Shown: positions 1 to 8,926, counted from the first letter of the stretch. The stretch is DNA of 38,333 nucleotides from Plastoroseomonas hellenica (GCF_018129085.1 NZ_JAAGBB010000052.1:1-38333); one strand, 5' to 3'. Notes: generated by a model not told the origin, from the sequence alone. Numbers and translations: made by a program.

Positions 1-852
<852 letters not shown>

Positions 853-1197
853 CTATCCGCTCCGTGCTTCCAGCCAGGGCATGGGCACTTCGGACACCAC
901 GAAGGTGGTGCCGTTGCTCTCCGGCTGCCAGACCAGGGCAAGCCGCGGCAGATAGGCATCCGGCAGGAGGACGACGCGCACGTCGGGAGAGGAGCCGAGA
1001 TCGGCGTCCCAGCCGATCGACAGGCCGAGCTCCAGGGCCTCGTCGTAGAATGCGAGGAAGCTCCGAACCGCGTTCACGCCGCCCGAGCCATCCCGCTCGT
1101 CCAGGAGCTTCTTCAGATACTCGGTGACACTCGGAAATCCACTCCAGCCAAAATCCATGGGGTTGGCGACGTAGGCGAATTTAGGCTTGTCGGGCAT
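853..1197 (-). CDS. Hypothetical protein, 114 aa
   Basis: I do not recognise a family. From the ATG at 1197 the protein begins MPDKPKFAYVANPMDFGWSG and is acidic, balanced in composition and without membrane segments, with a C-terminus rich in beta-strand-like stretches (VVLLPDAYLPRLALVW). The frame stays open upstream to 1404, but that extension is Arg/Ala/His-rich and looks non-coding, so I chose the internal ATG. No strong Shine-Dalgarno precedes it. It lies about 130 bp downstream of the Rnk-like gene on the same strand and may share its transcript. Confidence 0.55.
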   Translation of the reverse strand: MPDKPKFAYVANPMDFGWSGFPSVTEYLKKLLDERDGSGGVNAVRSFLAFYDEALELGLSIGWDADLGSSPDVRVVLLPDAYLPRLALVWQPESNGTTFVVSEVPMPWLEARSG

Positions 1198-1328
1198 CGG
1201 CGACTCATTGTCCGCGGCGTTGCGCCCATGAAGGGCTGGCGCGGACGCCATCATATCTTCTTCAGCCAGGCCCGCTGTGTGACGCCGATCACTTCCGCGC
1301 CGCCGCCGCGCGTGACAGAGCGGCCACC

Positions 1329-1745
1329 TCAGGCCGGAAGCCCTGGCGCCGCGCCAACCTTGACGATGCGCAGCCGGCGTTCGCGGCCTTCCCGGTCCGG
1401 CCACAGGATGGATTGGCCTTCCGCAAGGCCGATGAGCCCGGCGCCGACCGGCGTCAGGACGGAGATGCGCCCGGCGGCGATATCGGCATCGGAGGGGAAG
1501 ACAAGCTGCACGGTGCGGCTGGTGCCGCTGCCCTCGTCGACGAATTCGACCGTCGACAACATGGAGACGACGCCGGCGGGCAGCGTCCCGGCGATGTGGA
1601 TCTCCGCGCGGTTGATTTCGGCCAGCAGCATCGCCGCCAAGGCGGGCTGCCGCTGCATCATCCCCTCGGCCAGTCCGTAGAGGCGGTCGGCTTCGGTATC
1701 GATGAGATGAATCGCCGGGCGATCCGGCGGCGGCGGGCTGATCAT
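1329..1745 (-). CDS. rnk: Nucleoside diphosphate kinase regulator, GreA/GreB C-terminal family (Rnk-like)
   Basis: This 138-aa protein matches the Rnk type of small GreA-related factors. It has a short N-terminal helical part (HLIDTEADRLYGLAEGM, AEINRAEIH) followed by the GreA/B C-terminal FKBP-like domain, with VVSMLSTVEFVDE, VQLVFPSDAD, GRISVLTPVGAGLIGLAEG and the QSILWP signature. Family members bind RNA polymerase near the secondary channel and affect nucleotide metabolism genes. The start at 1745 is preceded by GGAG at 6-nt spacing; upstream in-frame codons add a low-complexity Ala/Ser extension. It is host chromosome, outside the element. Confidence 0.85.
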   Translation of the reverse strand: MISPPPPDRPAIHLIDTEADRLYGLAEGMMQRQPALAAMLLAEINRAEIHIAGTLPAGVVSMLSTVEFVDEGSGTSRTVQLVFPSDADIAAGRISVLTPVGAGLIGLAEGQSILWPDREGRERRLRIVKVGAAPGLPA

Positions 1746-2063
1746 GGAAGGCTCCGGGCGGGAGGCAGCGGAAGCTAGGCCTGCGGCTGCATCCGACATT
1801 GCGCTGTTCATGGGCTCAAGACGCATCGCCCCGAGCTCAGCGCGTTATCCGCCAGAGAGCCCGGGGCTAGTCGCGTGCCAAGAGTTGGCCCGCGTGATGG
1901 CGGGTCCGCTGGAACAGAAGATGCATGGAGCGATGATGTCGGGCGCGCCGGGCGGTGTCAAACGGGTTGCAGCCGCAGGCCGGCATCATGCGCCCAGTCC
2001 CGGTGGCACGGCCGGCCACGGGCCCCTCCCGCGACGCACCGCGCGATGCTAGAAGGGCCCCGG
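1746..2063. other. Intergenic between rnk and tRNA-Arg
   Basis: About 320 bp without a supported gene. It should hold the promoters of rnk (minus) and of the tRNA (plus); I see no strong consensus boxes. Confidence 0.4.
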
Positions 2064-2140
2064 GTCTCCGTAGCTCAGCAGGATAGAGCACCAGATTCCT
2101 AATCTGGGGGCCGTGGGTTCGAATCCCGCCGGGGACACCA
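2064..2140 (+). tRNA. tRNA-Arg (anticodon CCU), integration target
   Basis: A full cloverleaf folds by eye. The acceptor pairs GTCTCCG with CGGGGAC (one G-U), the D stem is GCTC/GAGC, the anticodon stem CCAGA/TCTGG encloses TTCCTAA (anticodon CCT), and the T arm is GTGGG-TTCGAAT-CCCGC. An A discriminator and encoded CCA end the gene. Its last 15 bases plus the next T form the attachment core shared with 34233-34248, so the element rebuilds the tRNA 3' end and the gene stays intact. Confidence 0.95.
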
Positions 2141-2141
2141 T
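2126..2141 (+). repeat. Left attachment site (attL core, 16 bp)
   Basis: The 16 bases CCGCCGGGGACACCAT at the tRNA-Arg 3' end are repeated exactly at 34233-34248. The sequences differ on both sides, so 16 bp is the full identity. A repeat of a tRNA 3' end next to an integrase gene is the classic signature of tyrosine-recombinase integration. Confidence 0.88.
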
Positions 2142-2314
2142 CCCGTGCAGCCATCCTGCTGAAGATGCTGCAAAACCTCAGAGCCAGCTCGTTCGGACCC
2201 CACGGCAGCCCCCACAGCCGAGTGATCGTAGGGCATCACCCTCAGGTGCAGAGAATCTCGGAGGCAAGCCAGAGGAGGGCAGATCGCCTGAGGCGCCGCA
2301 CAACTGAAACGCGC

Positions 2315-2423
2315 TGGGGCCGGTGGGGCCGAGGGGTCACGATCGAGAAAAGCCTGAAAGATAAGGCTTCTAAAACACTGAGACCCCAAGATTAGGTGGG
2401 GCCGTATATGGGCCATTGGGGCC
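2315..2423 (+). repeat. TGGGGCC repeat cluster near left end
   Basis: Four TGGGGCC copies lie at 2315, 2324, 2397 and 2417, with a shortened TGGGCC at 2409. The first two and the last two are each spaced about 9 nt apart. The reverse complement (GGCCCCA/G) is clustered at 32549-32658 near the other end. The 2142-2746 stretch around it holds no supported gene. Recombinase-arm or replication-protein binding is possible. Confidence 0.5.
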
Positions 2424-2563
2424 ACTTACACATTTAGTCCTTTCCCTACTTCCATCCCGATCCCCGGCGCGAATCTGCTAAGCTGCTGTAGATGCAGGAC
2501 CTTTTCCCCTTCCCTGCGCGCTGCCACTTCCTGGCGCGTCAGACATGATCGTGTCCTTCGCGA

Positions 2564-3355
2564 TCATCCCGGTGCCGATCGCTTCCGCTCAGCCGCAGTC
2601 AGGCCCGCTAAGGCCTGTCGCGTGTCGCTGGCTGACAGATTTGCGAGCCGGGATTCCCGGCGGTGCCAGCATGGCGTACCGTACCCGCAGGGATTCCGGG
2701 CGACGGAGCGGGTCGGCCCGGCTAAGCGGCGGAGGAGGCGCGGAGCATGCTTCGGAAGCTGACGGAATGGATCACCGGCAGGCCGGCGGAGGCGCCTCCT
2801 GTCGCCACACCCGGGCACGATACGCCAGCGCCGCCACTCCCCACCGGGGCCGACGCCCTCAGCGCCGCTTTGCGTGACAAGTGGCAGCAACAGGAGAAAG
2901 GCGACCCGCGGTAACCAGCGCTGGCAGGCCGATAATGCCACGCTAGAGCCGGCCGACCGCCTCGGGCAGCCCGGCTTGGACCACCCTGCCCCGTCCATCT
3001 CCTGCCCAACGTCGACGCCTGCGACCAGCACGTCGCCAACCACGCGCTCCCAGCTCCGGTGGTGCGGCCGCACCTCGATCTCCCGCCCCTCTGGTCTGCG
3101 GCGCAGCTCGGCGCCGGCTTCCCGATACCGACGCTCACCACGCTCGGGCGTGTCCAAGCCGCGCAGACGCACGCTGACGGGCCGGGATAGGCCAGCACAC
3201 CGCGCGGTCAGCGTGTCCCCATCTGCCCAGCGGATAGTCTCACAGCGCCACGCCTGGCCGGCTGGGAAGGTGCGGGCCGGCTCCCGCCAGTGTGGCATTG
3301 GGCGGGAGGCCGCTGCCGGCATCAGCAGGACGCACGCGAGTGCCATAGGGAGCAT
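2564..3355 (-). CDS. Secreted SNase-like thermonuclease; C-terminus doubtful
   Basis: The start at 3355 (GGAGG 7 nt upstream) gives a signal peptide MLPMALACVLLMPAAA, then a staphylococcal-nuclease-like domain. Visible catalytic elements are ADGDTLTARC (metal-binding Asp), VRLRGLDTPERG (Arg, Asp-Thr and Glu) and HRSWERVVGDV (second catalytic Arg), followed by VLVAGVDVGQEM. The substrate would be DNA or RNA outside the cytoplasm. Homology appears to stop near position 2985. The frame stays open to 2564 but is no longer family-like, whereas another frame reads VVQAGLPEAVGRL and stops at 2943, which looks more like an SNase C-terminus. A frameshift there is likely. A decayed second copy lies at 5196-5356. 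Confidence 0.7.
   Translation of the reverse strand: MLPMALACVLLMPAAASRPMPHWREPARTFPAGQAWRCETIRWADGDTLTARCAGLSRPVSVRLRGLDTPERGERRYREAGAELRRRPEGREIEVRPHHRSWERVVGDVLVAGVDVGQEMDGAGWSKPGCPRRSAGSSVALSACQRWLPRVAFLLLLPLVTQSGAEGVGPGGEWRRWRIVPGCGDRRRLRRPAGDPFRQLPKHAPRLLRRLAGPTRSVARNPCGYGTPCWHRRESRLANLSASDTRQALAGLTAAERKRSAPG
2747..2914 (+). CDS. Small protein, 55 aa, antisense to nuclease 3' part
   Basis: ATG at 2747 follows a clear GGAGGAGG-type Shine-Dalgarno region and opens a frame of 55 codons ending TAA at 2914. The protein begins MLRKLTEWITGRP, has a Pro/Ala-rich middle (PPVATPGHD) and ends in a helix-like KWQQQEKGDPR. I recognise no family. It overlaps on the opposite strand the poorly supported C-terminal part of the SNase-like frame, so both probably cannot be fully real there. 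Balanced composition and the RBS favour this frame. Confidence 0.5.
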   Translation: MLRKLTEWITGRPAEAPPVATPGHDTPAPPLPTGADALSAALRDKWQQQEKGDPR

Positions 3356-3692
3356 TTGCATGCCTCCGCGATGACCCAATCAACATGCGGCACGCAAGGA
3401 GGGATCGCGACGCCGAAATCCCCGCATGCCCGCGCCTGCCCACCTGTGGGTTGGCGGATGAGTGAAGGCCGAGCACGCGATACGACGCTTTCACCAGCGG
3501 CCCAGCTGCGATGAACCGCGCCGGCCATGCGGCCACGCTCATCACGCGCGACGCGCCCTAGACCAGCTATCGGAGGCTATGACGCGTCCGGCATTGACGC
3601 TGCTGGCGCCGCTCTGGATAGCCGTACGAGCGCTAAACCAACGGGACGAACGGCGCGACAGTTCGCATTCCACACCAAGCGGGAGTCTGTAA
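3356..3692. other. Intergenic between divergent nuclease and tailspike genes
   Basis: About 340 bp between the minus-strand nuclease start and the plus-strand tailspike start. No supported gene; it should carry both promoters. Confidence 0.4.
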
Positions 3693-5162
3693 ATGGACAT
3701 CTCTTCCGACACGGCGATCGCTTCTGGATCCTCAACTGCGCGTTCACTCGCGCTTCGATTCTCGGACTGGCTGAACGTCCGTGATTTCGGAGCGACCGGT
3801 GACGGCACGACAGATGACACGATTGCGGTCCAGAACGCCGAAGACGCCGCTGCCCTCGCCGGCAAATCGTTGTTCTGGCCCCCGGGCGTCTACGTCGTAA
3901 GCGCGCCCATCTCGAAGAAAGCGGTGACCTGGTTCGGCGCCGGCCGCGCGGCGTCGGTGATCGCAGCTAAGGCTGGTTGGGTCTTCGCGAATCTCACGGG
4001 CATGGTAACCGGCAGCAACCTGAGCAACTTCAGAATCGAGAGGCTCGGCTTCGACCTGTCGGGAGGAGTCTTCGCGCCAGGCACGGGGCTGCCGGGCAAC
4101 GTCTACTGGGCGCTAGGAATTTACGACAGCAATCACTTCGAGATCCGCGATTGCGCCTTCACCGGCATCAAAGCGCAGTGCATCGGCGCGTCGACGATCA
4201 GTTGCAATCAGTTCGAGATCGTCGGCTGCTATATGAGCATGCCGACGCCGAGCGGCGCCTTCAATCAGGCGATAACCACATCGAACGCCAATGGCCCGTC
4301 GAACGGATTTCTCATCGCCGACAACGTTCTTGAAGGGTGCGCGATCAGCCTTGCCAGCAGCAACGGCGTCGTCCGCGGAAACCGCATCACTGGTTGGAGA
4401 TACGGCAGTGGAGTGACGGTCAACCCGGTCCTGCTTACGAACGTCACGGTGACCGGTAACTACATCCAAGGCGGGGCAGGCCTCGACGACAACGGCGCAT
4501 ACCCCGGCGGCATCGAGTACTGGGGCTTCTATGGTGTCATCTCGGACAACGTGTGCATCGGGTGTGCAAGCGATGGCATCTCGGTCGCGAGCCAGTCGAA
4601 CATCGTCAGCAATAACGAGTGCATAAACAACGGCCAAGAAGCCGCAGCCGCTGGTGTCGGGATCAAGCTCGGCAGCCTAGATTCAACCTACAATGCAGGC
4701 GGCTGCATAGTCGTAGGGAATCGCTGCACGGACGCAGCGAGCGAGAAGACACAGCGATACGGCATCGCGCAGGTGGTGCTGGCTGGCATCAATCAGACCA
4801 GTCATCTGGAGATCGGGCCGAACCAGCTCGATGGCAATGCGCTGGGAGCAATGGGGCCGACGACGACGGACCGTCTATCCTTCCACGGTCCGCAGCTCGT
4901 TGGCTCCGCAGCCAGCGCGCCAGGCGCCATTAGCAACGGCAGCTCATTTGCCCAAACCGTCCCGCTCCCCGGGGCACGGCTTGGCGACGCCGTCCGACTT
5001 GCCTACAGCGGCAGCCTAGCGGGGATCTTGCTCTACGGGCAGGTGAACAACGTCAACGCCGTCGACGTGTTCTATCGGAATCTCACCGGCGCTGCGCAGA
5101 ACATCGGCTCAGGCACACTGAATGTTTGGGTTGAGAAGCCGCCAGGCTACAGCGCGTACTGA
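3693..5162 (+). CDS. Beta-helix tailspike/depolymerase-like protein (pectate lyase superfamily)
   Basis: This 489-aa protein starts at 3693 with GGGAG 7 nt upstream. After about 27 residues it carries the pectate-lyase-3 signature VRDFGATGDGTTDDTIAVQ, then FWPPGVYVVSAPI and many Asn-rich beta-helix rungs (NFRIERLGFDL, NHFEIRDCAF, NVTVTGNYI, GVISDNVCIG). A compact C-terminal beta domain (about 410-489) may trimerise it. In phages such proteins bind and often cleave capsular or O-antigen polysaccharide. No signal peptide is seen, fitting a virion or cell-released protein. A second such protein lies on the other strand at 5449-6651. Confidence 0.8.
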   Translation: MDISSDTAIASGSSTARSLALRFSDWLNVRDFGATGDGTTDDTIAVQNAEDAAALAGKSLFWPPGVYVVSAPISKKAVTWFGAGRAASVIAAKAGWVFANLTGMVTGSNLSNFRIERLGFDLSGGVFAPGTGLPGNVYWALGIYDSNHFEIRDCAFTGIKAQCIGASTISCNQFEIVGCYMSMPTPSGAFNQAITTSNANGPSNGFLIADNVLEGCAISLASSNGVVRGNRITGWRYGSGVTVNPVLLTNVTVTGNYIQGGAGLDDNGAYPGGIEYWGFYGVISDNVCIGCASDGISVASQSNIVSNNECINNGQEAAAAGVGIKLGSLDSTYNAGGCIVVGNRCTDAASEKTQRYGIAQVVLAGINQTSHLEIGPNQLDGNALGAMGPTTTDRLSFHGPQLVGSAASAPGAISNGSSFAQTVPLPGARLGDAVRLAYSGSLAGILLYGQVNNVNAVDVFYRNLTGAAQNIGSGTLNVWVEKPPGYSAY

Positions 5163-5195
5163 TCAGGCGGCCATAAGAACGCGATAGCAGTCTCA

Positions 5196-5356
5196 ATCGT
5201 GCGGAAGCGTGGCACCATCAGCCCGGCGGATGGTCTGACAGCGCCACGCTTTAGCCCGGCCGGGAACGTGCAGGCAGGCTCCCGCTATCGGGACTGGGCG
5301 ATAGCTGTGATTGGCAGCAGCGGCGCGAACGCAACAGCGATTGCAATGGAGCGCAT
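5196..5356 (-). pseudogene. Decayed second copy of SNase-like nuclease (5' remnant)
   Basis: ATG at 5356 opens a signal-peptide-like MRSIAIAVAFAPLLPITA, then QSR, a TAG stop, and REPACTFPAG, matching HWREPARTFPAG of the intact gene. A second lesion shifts the frame, after which AWRCQTIRRADGATL matches AWRCETIRWADGDTL. DNA similarity with 3215-3290 is obvious by eye. The rest of the nuclease is missing. The remnant shows that a nuclease-containing segment was once duplicated. Confidence 0.75.
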
Positions 5357-5448
5357 GCTCCGCGATGCCGAGCCGCCGCACTGGGCGCAAGCAGCTGGTG
5401 CCTCCTCAGCAGTCGCCTCCGCACACCGGGGAGGGCTCTGCTCATGGT

Positions 5449-6651
5449 CTAACTGACGTTGTTCGCAACAGCCTTGATCAAGCCCGTGCCTCCGTCGTTT
5501 ACCCCGGCTGACAAATTGCCGGAGCAGATGTTGCCTGTGACCACGTAGTGATCGCTGCCGCCAGCGCTTACCGAGATCCCCGCGAACTGCTGGCACGGCT
5601 CGCCGCTTTGGGCATAGAAGCCGCCGCTTCCCGCGTTCGCACCCGTGATGCTGAAGAAGGAGAACCCAGGCTCAACATTGATACCGTTATAGGCATTGGG
5701 CGCAGCACGCCCATTGTTGAAAAATTGCCCGCCGCTGATCGTGACGTTCTTACCTGCGAAGAGTTCAACGCCGTGGCGTTGGTTGTGGATGGAGCGATGG
5801 CTCGTGAGCGACAGCCCGTTGAGAGCCGAGTTGCCAACGACAATGCCGTGTTGCCCGCAATTCGCGGACCAGCATCCGTCCATGCTGATTTCGGCGATGA
5901 TGCCCGAGCCAGTGAAGTTGATGCCAATATTGCCTGGGCTGTCGGCGACCAACCCCTTCCAGAATGCGATTGTCACGGCCTGGCCTGATCCTGGATCACA
6001 GACAAAGGCGTCGCCAAGGCAAGACACTGCTTCGACGTCGCTCCAAGGCATATAGCTGGCGTTGGTGATTCGGAAACCGCTGCCACAGGTGTTTGCAGTC
6101 ACCTGGGAGAGATAGATCGCACCCACCTCCAGGCCGTTGGTGCCTATCTGCACTCCGTCGGAAAGTGTGCCGAGGATCTCGACCGACCGCAGGTAATACT
6201 TGCCCCCAGTCTGAGCGGCGATGTGCGTCTCCAGCGCGAAGCCGACGTGGTGCTGGCCCCCGATATGGTCGACACTCACCCGATCACACATCCAATATTG
6301 GCAATCCTGCACTCGAACCGCCGCGCCAGAGCTGCGGTTGACGGTGGTGTCGACGGTGAGATCACGGAGGCCAAGATTGAAGATCTGCGTGACGCCATTG
6401 CCGAACGTGATCACGTGGCCGCTGGCGAATGTGGATCGAATGACTGTGGCGCCCTTACCGGCGCCAACGAGGTGGATATTGCCTGCCGTGACATCTATGC
6501 CGCTGCCGATGTTGTAGGTGCCCGCTGGAAAGCAGATCGTGCCTCTCCCAGCCGTCTCCGCGGCGTCGATGGCAGCTTGGATCGCGCCGCGGTCGTTTGT
6601 CACTCCGTCGCCGGTTGCGCCAAAGTCCGTGACGTCGAAGGTGTCGCACAT
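5449..6651 (-). CDS. Second beta-helix tailspike/depolymerase-like protein
   Basis: This 400-aa protein begins directly with the pectate-lyase-3 signature: MCDTFDVTDFGATGDGVTND, then RGAIQAAIDAAETAGRGTICFPAGTY within the first 46 residues. Repeated beta-helix rungs follow (IHLVGAGKGATVI, LRDLTVDT, HRSIHNQRHGVELFAG, NVTISGGQFFNN). It ends near HYVVTGNICSGNLSAGV. It has no separate virion-binding N-terminus, so it may be a soluble depolymerase or attach through another protein. It is convergent with the 3693-5162 gene, and the two differ enough in the shared domain not to be a recent duplication. Polysaccharide specificity cannot be told. Confidence 0.78.
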   Translation of the reverse strand: MCDTFDVTDFGATGDGVTNDRGAIQAAIDAAETAGRGTICFPAGTYNIGSGIDVTAGNIHLVGAGKGATVIRSTFASGHVITFGNGVTQIFNLGLRDLTVDTTVNRSSGAAVRVQDCQYWMCDRVSVDHIGGQHHVGFALETHIAAQTGGKYYLRSVEILGTLSDGVQIGTNGLEVGAIYLSQVTANTCGSGFRITNASYMPWSDVEAVSCLGDAFVCDPGSGQAVTIAFWKGLVADSPGNIGINFTGSGIIAEISMDGCWSANCGQHGIVVGNSALNGLSLTSHRSIHNQRHGVELFAGKNVTISGGQFFNNGRAAPNAYNGINVEPGFSFFSITGANAGSGGFYAQSGEPCQQFAGISVSAGGSDHYVVTGNICSGNLSAGVNDGGTGLIKAVANNVS

Positions 6652-6809
6652 GTCGCTTAATACCCGATTGCATCGGCACTATGCTGGGCAAGTTATGGCG
6701 CTTCAACCTCGGTCGGCGAGGCAAACGCCGTTTTGGGCGTGGCCGGAGCGGCGCTGAACCTTCCGGGTGTTTGGACCAATCTGCCAGAGGTCAGTTGCAT
6801 TTCTCCGCA

Positions 6810-6847
6810 AGGAATCGGAAGCGCTTGGATACAATCCTCCGATTCCT
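6810..6847. promoter_or_regulatory. 10-bp perfect inverted repeat upstream of mucR-like gene
   Basis: AGGAATCGGA at 6810-6819 is inverted at 6838-6847 with 18 nt between. The spacer contains TACAAT at 6830-6835, a fair -10 box, ending about 30 nt before the start at 6867. A repressor bound to both arms would cover the promoter, so autoregulation is plausible. Confidence 0.5.
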
Positions 6848-6866
6848 CAGATGGTCTGGACACCGT

Positions 6867-7307
6867 ATGCCCGAAGAGATCGCCGCGCCTGACCTGCTCG
6901 CCCTCACCGCCGAGATCGTGGCCGCCCACGTCGCAAACAACTCCGTCACGCAGGCGGATCTCCCTGCCCTCATCCAGAACGTGCATCGCACGCTAGCTGG
7001 CCTTGGCGAACCTCCGGCCCCTCCGCCCGAGGAGAAGCGCCAGCCTGCCGTGTCCATCAAACGGTCGATCACGCCCGACTACCTGATCTGCCTAGAAGAC
7101 GGGCGGAAGCTGAAGTCGATGAAGCGCCACTTGATGACGTCCTTCGGCCTGACGCCGGAGCAGTACCGGGAGCGCTGGGGGCTGCCGAAGGACTATCCCA
7201 TGGTGGCGCCGGCCTATTCGGCGAAGCGGTCGGCGATGGCCAAGCAGATCCGGCTTGGCAGCAAGCCGAACGCAAAGTCGCGCGGTGGGCGAAAGGCCAG
7301 TCGCTGA
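6867..7307 (+). CDS. MucR/Ros-family transcriptional regulator
   Basis: The 146-aa protein matches MucR/Ros. An N-terminal helical region (LLALTAEIVAAHVANNS, LPALIQNVHRTLAGL) is followed by a Pro-rich linker (PPAPPPEEKRQP) and the prokaryotic zinc-finger-like domain: SITPDYLICLEDGRKLKSMK, RHLMTSFGLTPEQYRERWGL, PKDYPMVAPAYSAKRS. One Cys and the two His are present; the first Cys is replaced, as in many MucR proteins. MucR proteins bind AT-rich DNA and control exopolysaccharide, motility and cell-cycle genes in alphaproteobacteria. Being carried on a phage-like element, it may retune the host surface or silence element genes. Confidence 0.88.
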   Translation: MPEEIAAPDLLALTAEIVAAHVANNSVTQADLPALIQNVHRTLAGLGEPPAPPPEEKRQPAVSIKRSITPDYLICLEDGRKLKSMKRHLMTSFGLTPEQYRERWGLPKDYPMVAPAYSAKRSAMAKQIRLGSKPNAKSRGGRKASR

Positions 7308-7336
7308 TTGATCCGCAGTAGGTGGAGGCGACATTC

Positions 7337-7504
7337 GTGCCCAACAGCCCCGTGCGCATCGCACACCGCGCTGCCCTCTTAGCCGGCAGCGGCTTCTTGG
7401 GTGCCCTGCCCCCCGGCTGCGCCACAGAGCGAACCGGCGCACCCTCGATCGCCGCGGCAGGTTTCCTGGCCGGCTGTGTCTTGGGTCAATCAGCCAGGGT
7501 TTGA
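7337..7504 (+). CDS. Possible small membrane or lipoprotein-like protein, 55 aa
   Basis: GTG at 7337 lies 8 nt after GGAGG and opens a frame of 55 codons. It has a basic N-terminus, a hydrophobic stretch (AALLAGSGFLGAL) ending near PPGC, and a second hydrophobic run (AAAGFLAGCVLG). No family is recognised. It follows the mucR-like gene by 30 nt on the same strand and could be co-transcribed. Support is only the RBS and the hydrophobic pattern. Confidence 0.35.
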   Translation: MPNSPVRIAHRAALLAGSGFLGALPPGCATERTGAPSIAAAGFLAGCVLGQSARV

Positions 7505-7591
7505 ATGGCTGGGTCGTTTGTGGTTGCTCTCGCACGGACGGGCGTGCGGAACCAAGGATTTGCTGAGCTTCGGCGAGCGGCGAACGCCAGC

Positions 7592-8926
7592 TCAGAAAAC
7601 GTCAATATAGTAAGCTACGCCTTCGAACTGGTAGGCAGGCAGCGTTGCAATCACGCTGTCACGCTCTTGGACGCTCGCCGTATAAAAGTGAGTGCCGTTG
7701 TCTGGTCGAAAAAACCGGAAGAGCGGGTGATGCTCCCCGCCATCATCGTCCGAAAAGGCACCATAAGCCACGCCCTCGTATCGGTAGCCCGGCAGCGTAC
7801 GCTCGACCTGAAGCTTCTCGACGTCACCTGCCGTGTAGAAGTGGCTGCCGTTGGCAGTGTTGAGGAACCGGTGCACCAACAGGTCGCTATCATTCGAAGG
7901 GGCAGCCTCGTAGGCGGGCCCCTCGTAACGCAAGACCGGGAGGTTAGCGCGGACGCTGTCCCGCTCCGCGGCGCTTGACGTGTAGAAGTGCGTGCTGTTC
8001 GTCGTATTAAAGAAGCGGAAGATGTCCGGACTGGCACCGATGATCTGGTAGCCGATGTCCTCCAGAATTGCTAAGTCCAGCTCGGTGATTTCCCGCTCCG
8101 TGCCTACGGTAGGGGTGTAGGGGTTCATCACCCCACCCAGTAAACCTCCACTGCGGAGGTCACCATAGTGGTAGAGATTGCCGGGCGCGGGTGTGAGCGG
8201 GACTAGACCGCCGTACACGGATACGGCGTTGGGCCCATTAAAGAATGGGCTTCCGTTGATGAAGCTTACGAAAGCGTCAAACCCCGAGACCACCGTGTCA
8301 AAATTGCCGCGATCGTCGCGGTAGCCACTCAAACCAAGGGCGTGCCCGATCTCATGCGCCAAGACGGAAAGACCGTCCGTCAAGTTGGCCGGCACCTGAT
8401 GGATTGCGTCGAACGGGTTTGGATCGAACCAGAAGCCTCCAAACGCCGCGTTGAGCTTGTCAGGGTCTATGGTAATGACGGCGTCCGGGGCCGCGCCGTT
8501 CCTATCCACACCGGAACGGATTTCCGTCAAGGTCCCTGGGTCGTACTGATCGACTGATCTGCCGTCCAGTGCACGCTTGAATGCGAAACCCCAGGTCCCA
8601 GGGCCTCCGGTAGCGGCGTTCGATGGCGTCTGTGCGATAGTAACCTGAAGCTCTAGCGTGCCCAGGCCGACTATGTCGTTCAGCCAGTCAGCCGCTGCCA
8701 CAATCGCAGAATCGCGGATGAGTGAGAGGTAGGCGGCGAAGCCGCCGGTAGCATCCACCACAGTGACTGAGACGCCGGTACTCACGAGCGGCCCGCCTTC
8801 GGCCAAATCAGCCGCTGCGAAGACTGCCGCGTCCACTGTGCTGACCAAGTCATACTTCGCCCAACTACATTCGAAGTGGCAACGCGAGAATCTCGCATGA
8901 CGTCCCTCCGATGATCGGGTTGTCAA
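7592..8926 (-). CDS. Metzincin-like metalloprotease with three C-terminal DUF5648-like repeats
   Basis: This 444-aa frame has a protease-like region (about 60-290) with the zinc motif HEIGHALGLSGY and a downstream GGVMNP resembling a Met-turn. The third His expected at position 11 of HExxHxxGxxH is Gly here, so the third ligand must differ. The last 150 residues hold three tandem repeats of about 45 aa, each with FRFF/HRFL, a THFYT or SHFYT core and YEG(V/P)AY. These resemble DUF5648 domains of secreted bacterial proteins. No classical signal peptide is seen at the first ATG (8926); the true start may be further in. Cleavage of a surface or environmental protein is the likely role. Confidence 0.68.
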   Translation of the reverse strand: MTTRSSEGRHARFSRCHFECSWAKYDLVSTVDAAVFAAADLAEGGPLVSTGVSVTVVDATGGFAAYLSLIRDSAIVAAADWLNDIVGLGTLELQVTIAQTPSNAATGGPGTWGFAFKRALDGRSVDQYDPGTLTEIRSGVDRNGAAPDAVITIDPDKLNAAFGGFWFDPNPFDAIHQVPANLTDGLSVLAHEIGHALGLSGYRDDRGNFDTVVSGFDAFVSFINGSPFFNGPNAVSVYGGLVPLTPAPGNLYHYGDLRSGGLLGGVMNPYTPTVGTEREITELDLAILEDIGYQIIGASPDIFRFFNTTNSTHFYTSSAAERDSVRANLPVLRYEGPAYEAAPSNDSDLLVHRFLNTANGSHFYTAGDVEKLQVERTLPGYRYEGVAYGAFSDDDGGEHHPLFRFFRPDNGTHFYTASVQERDSVIATLPAYQFEGVAYYIDVF

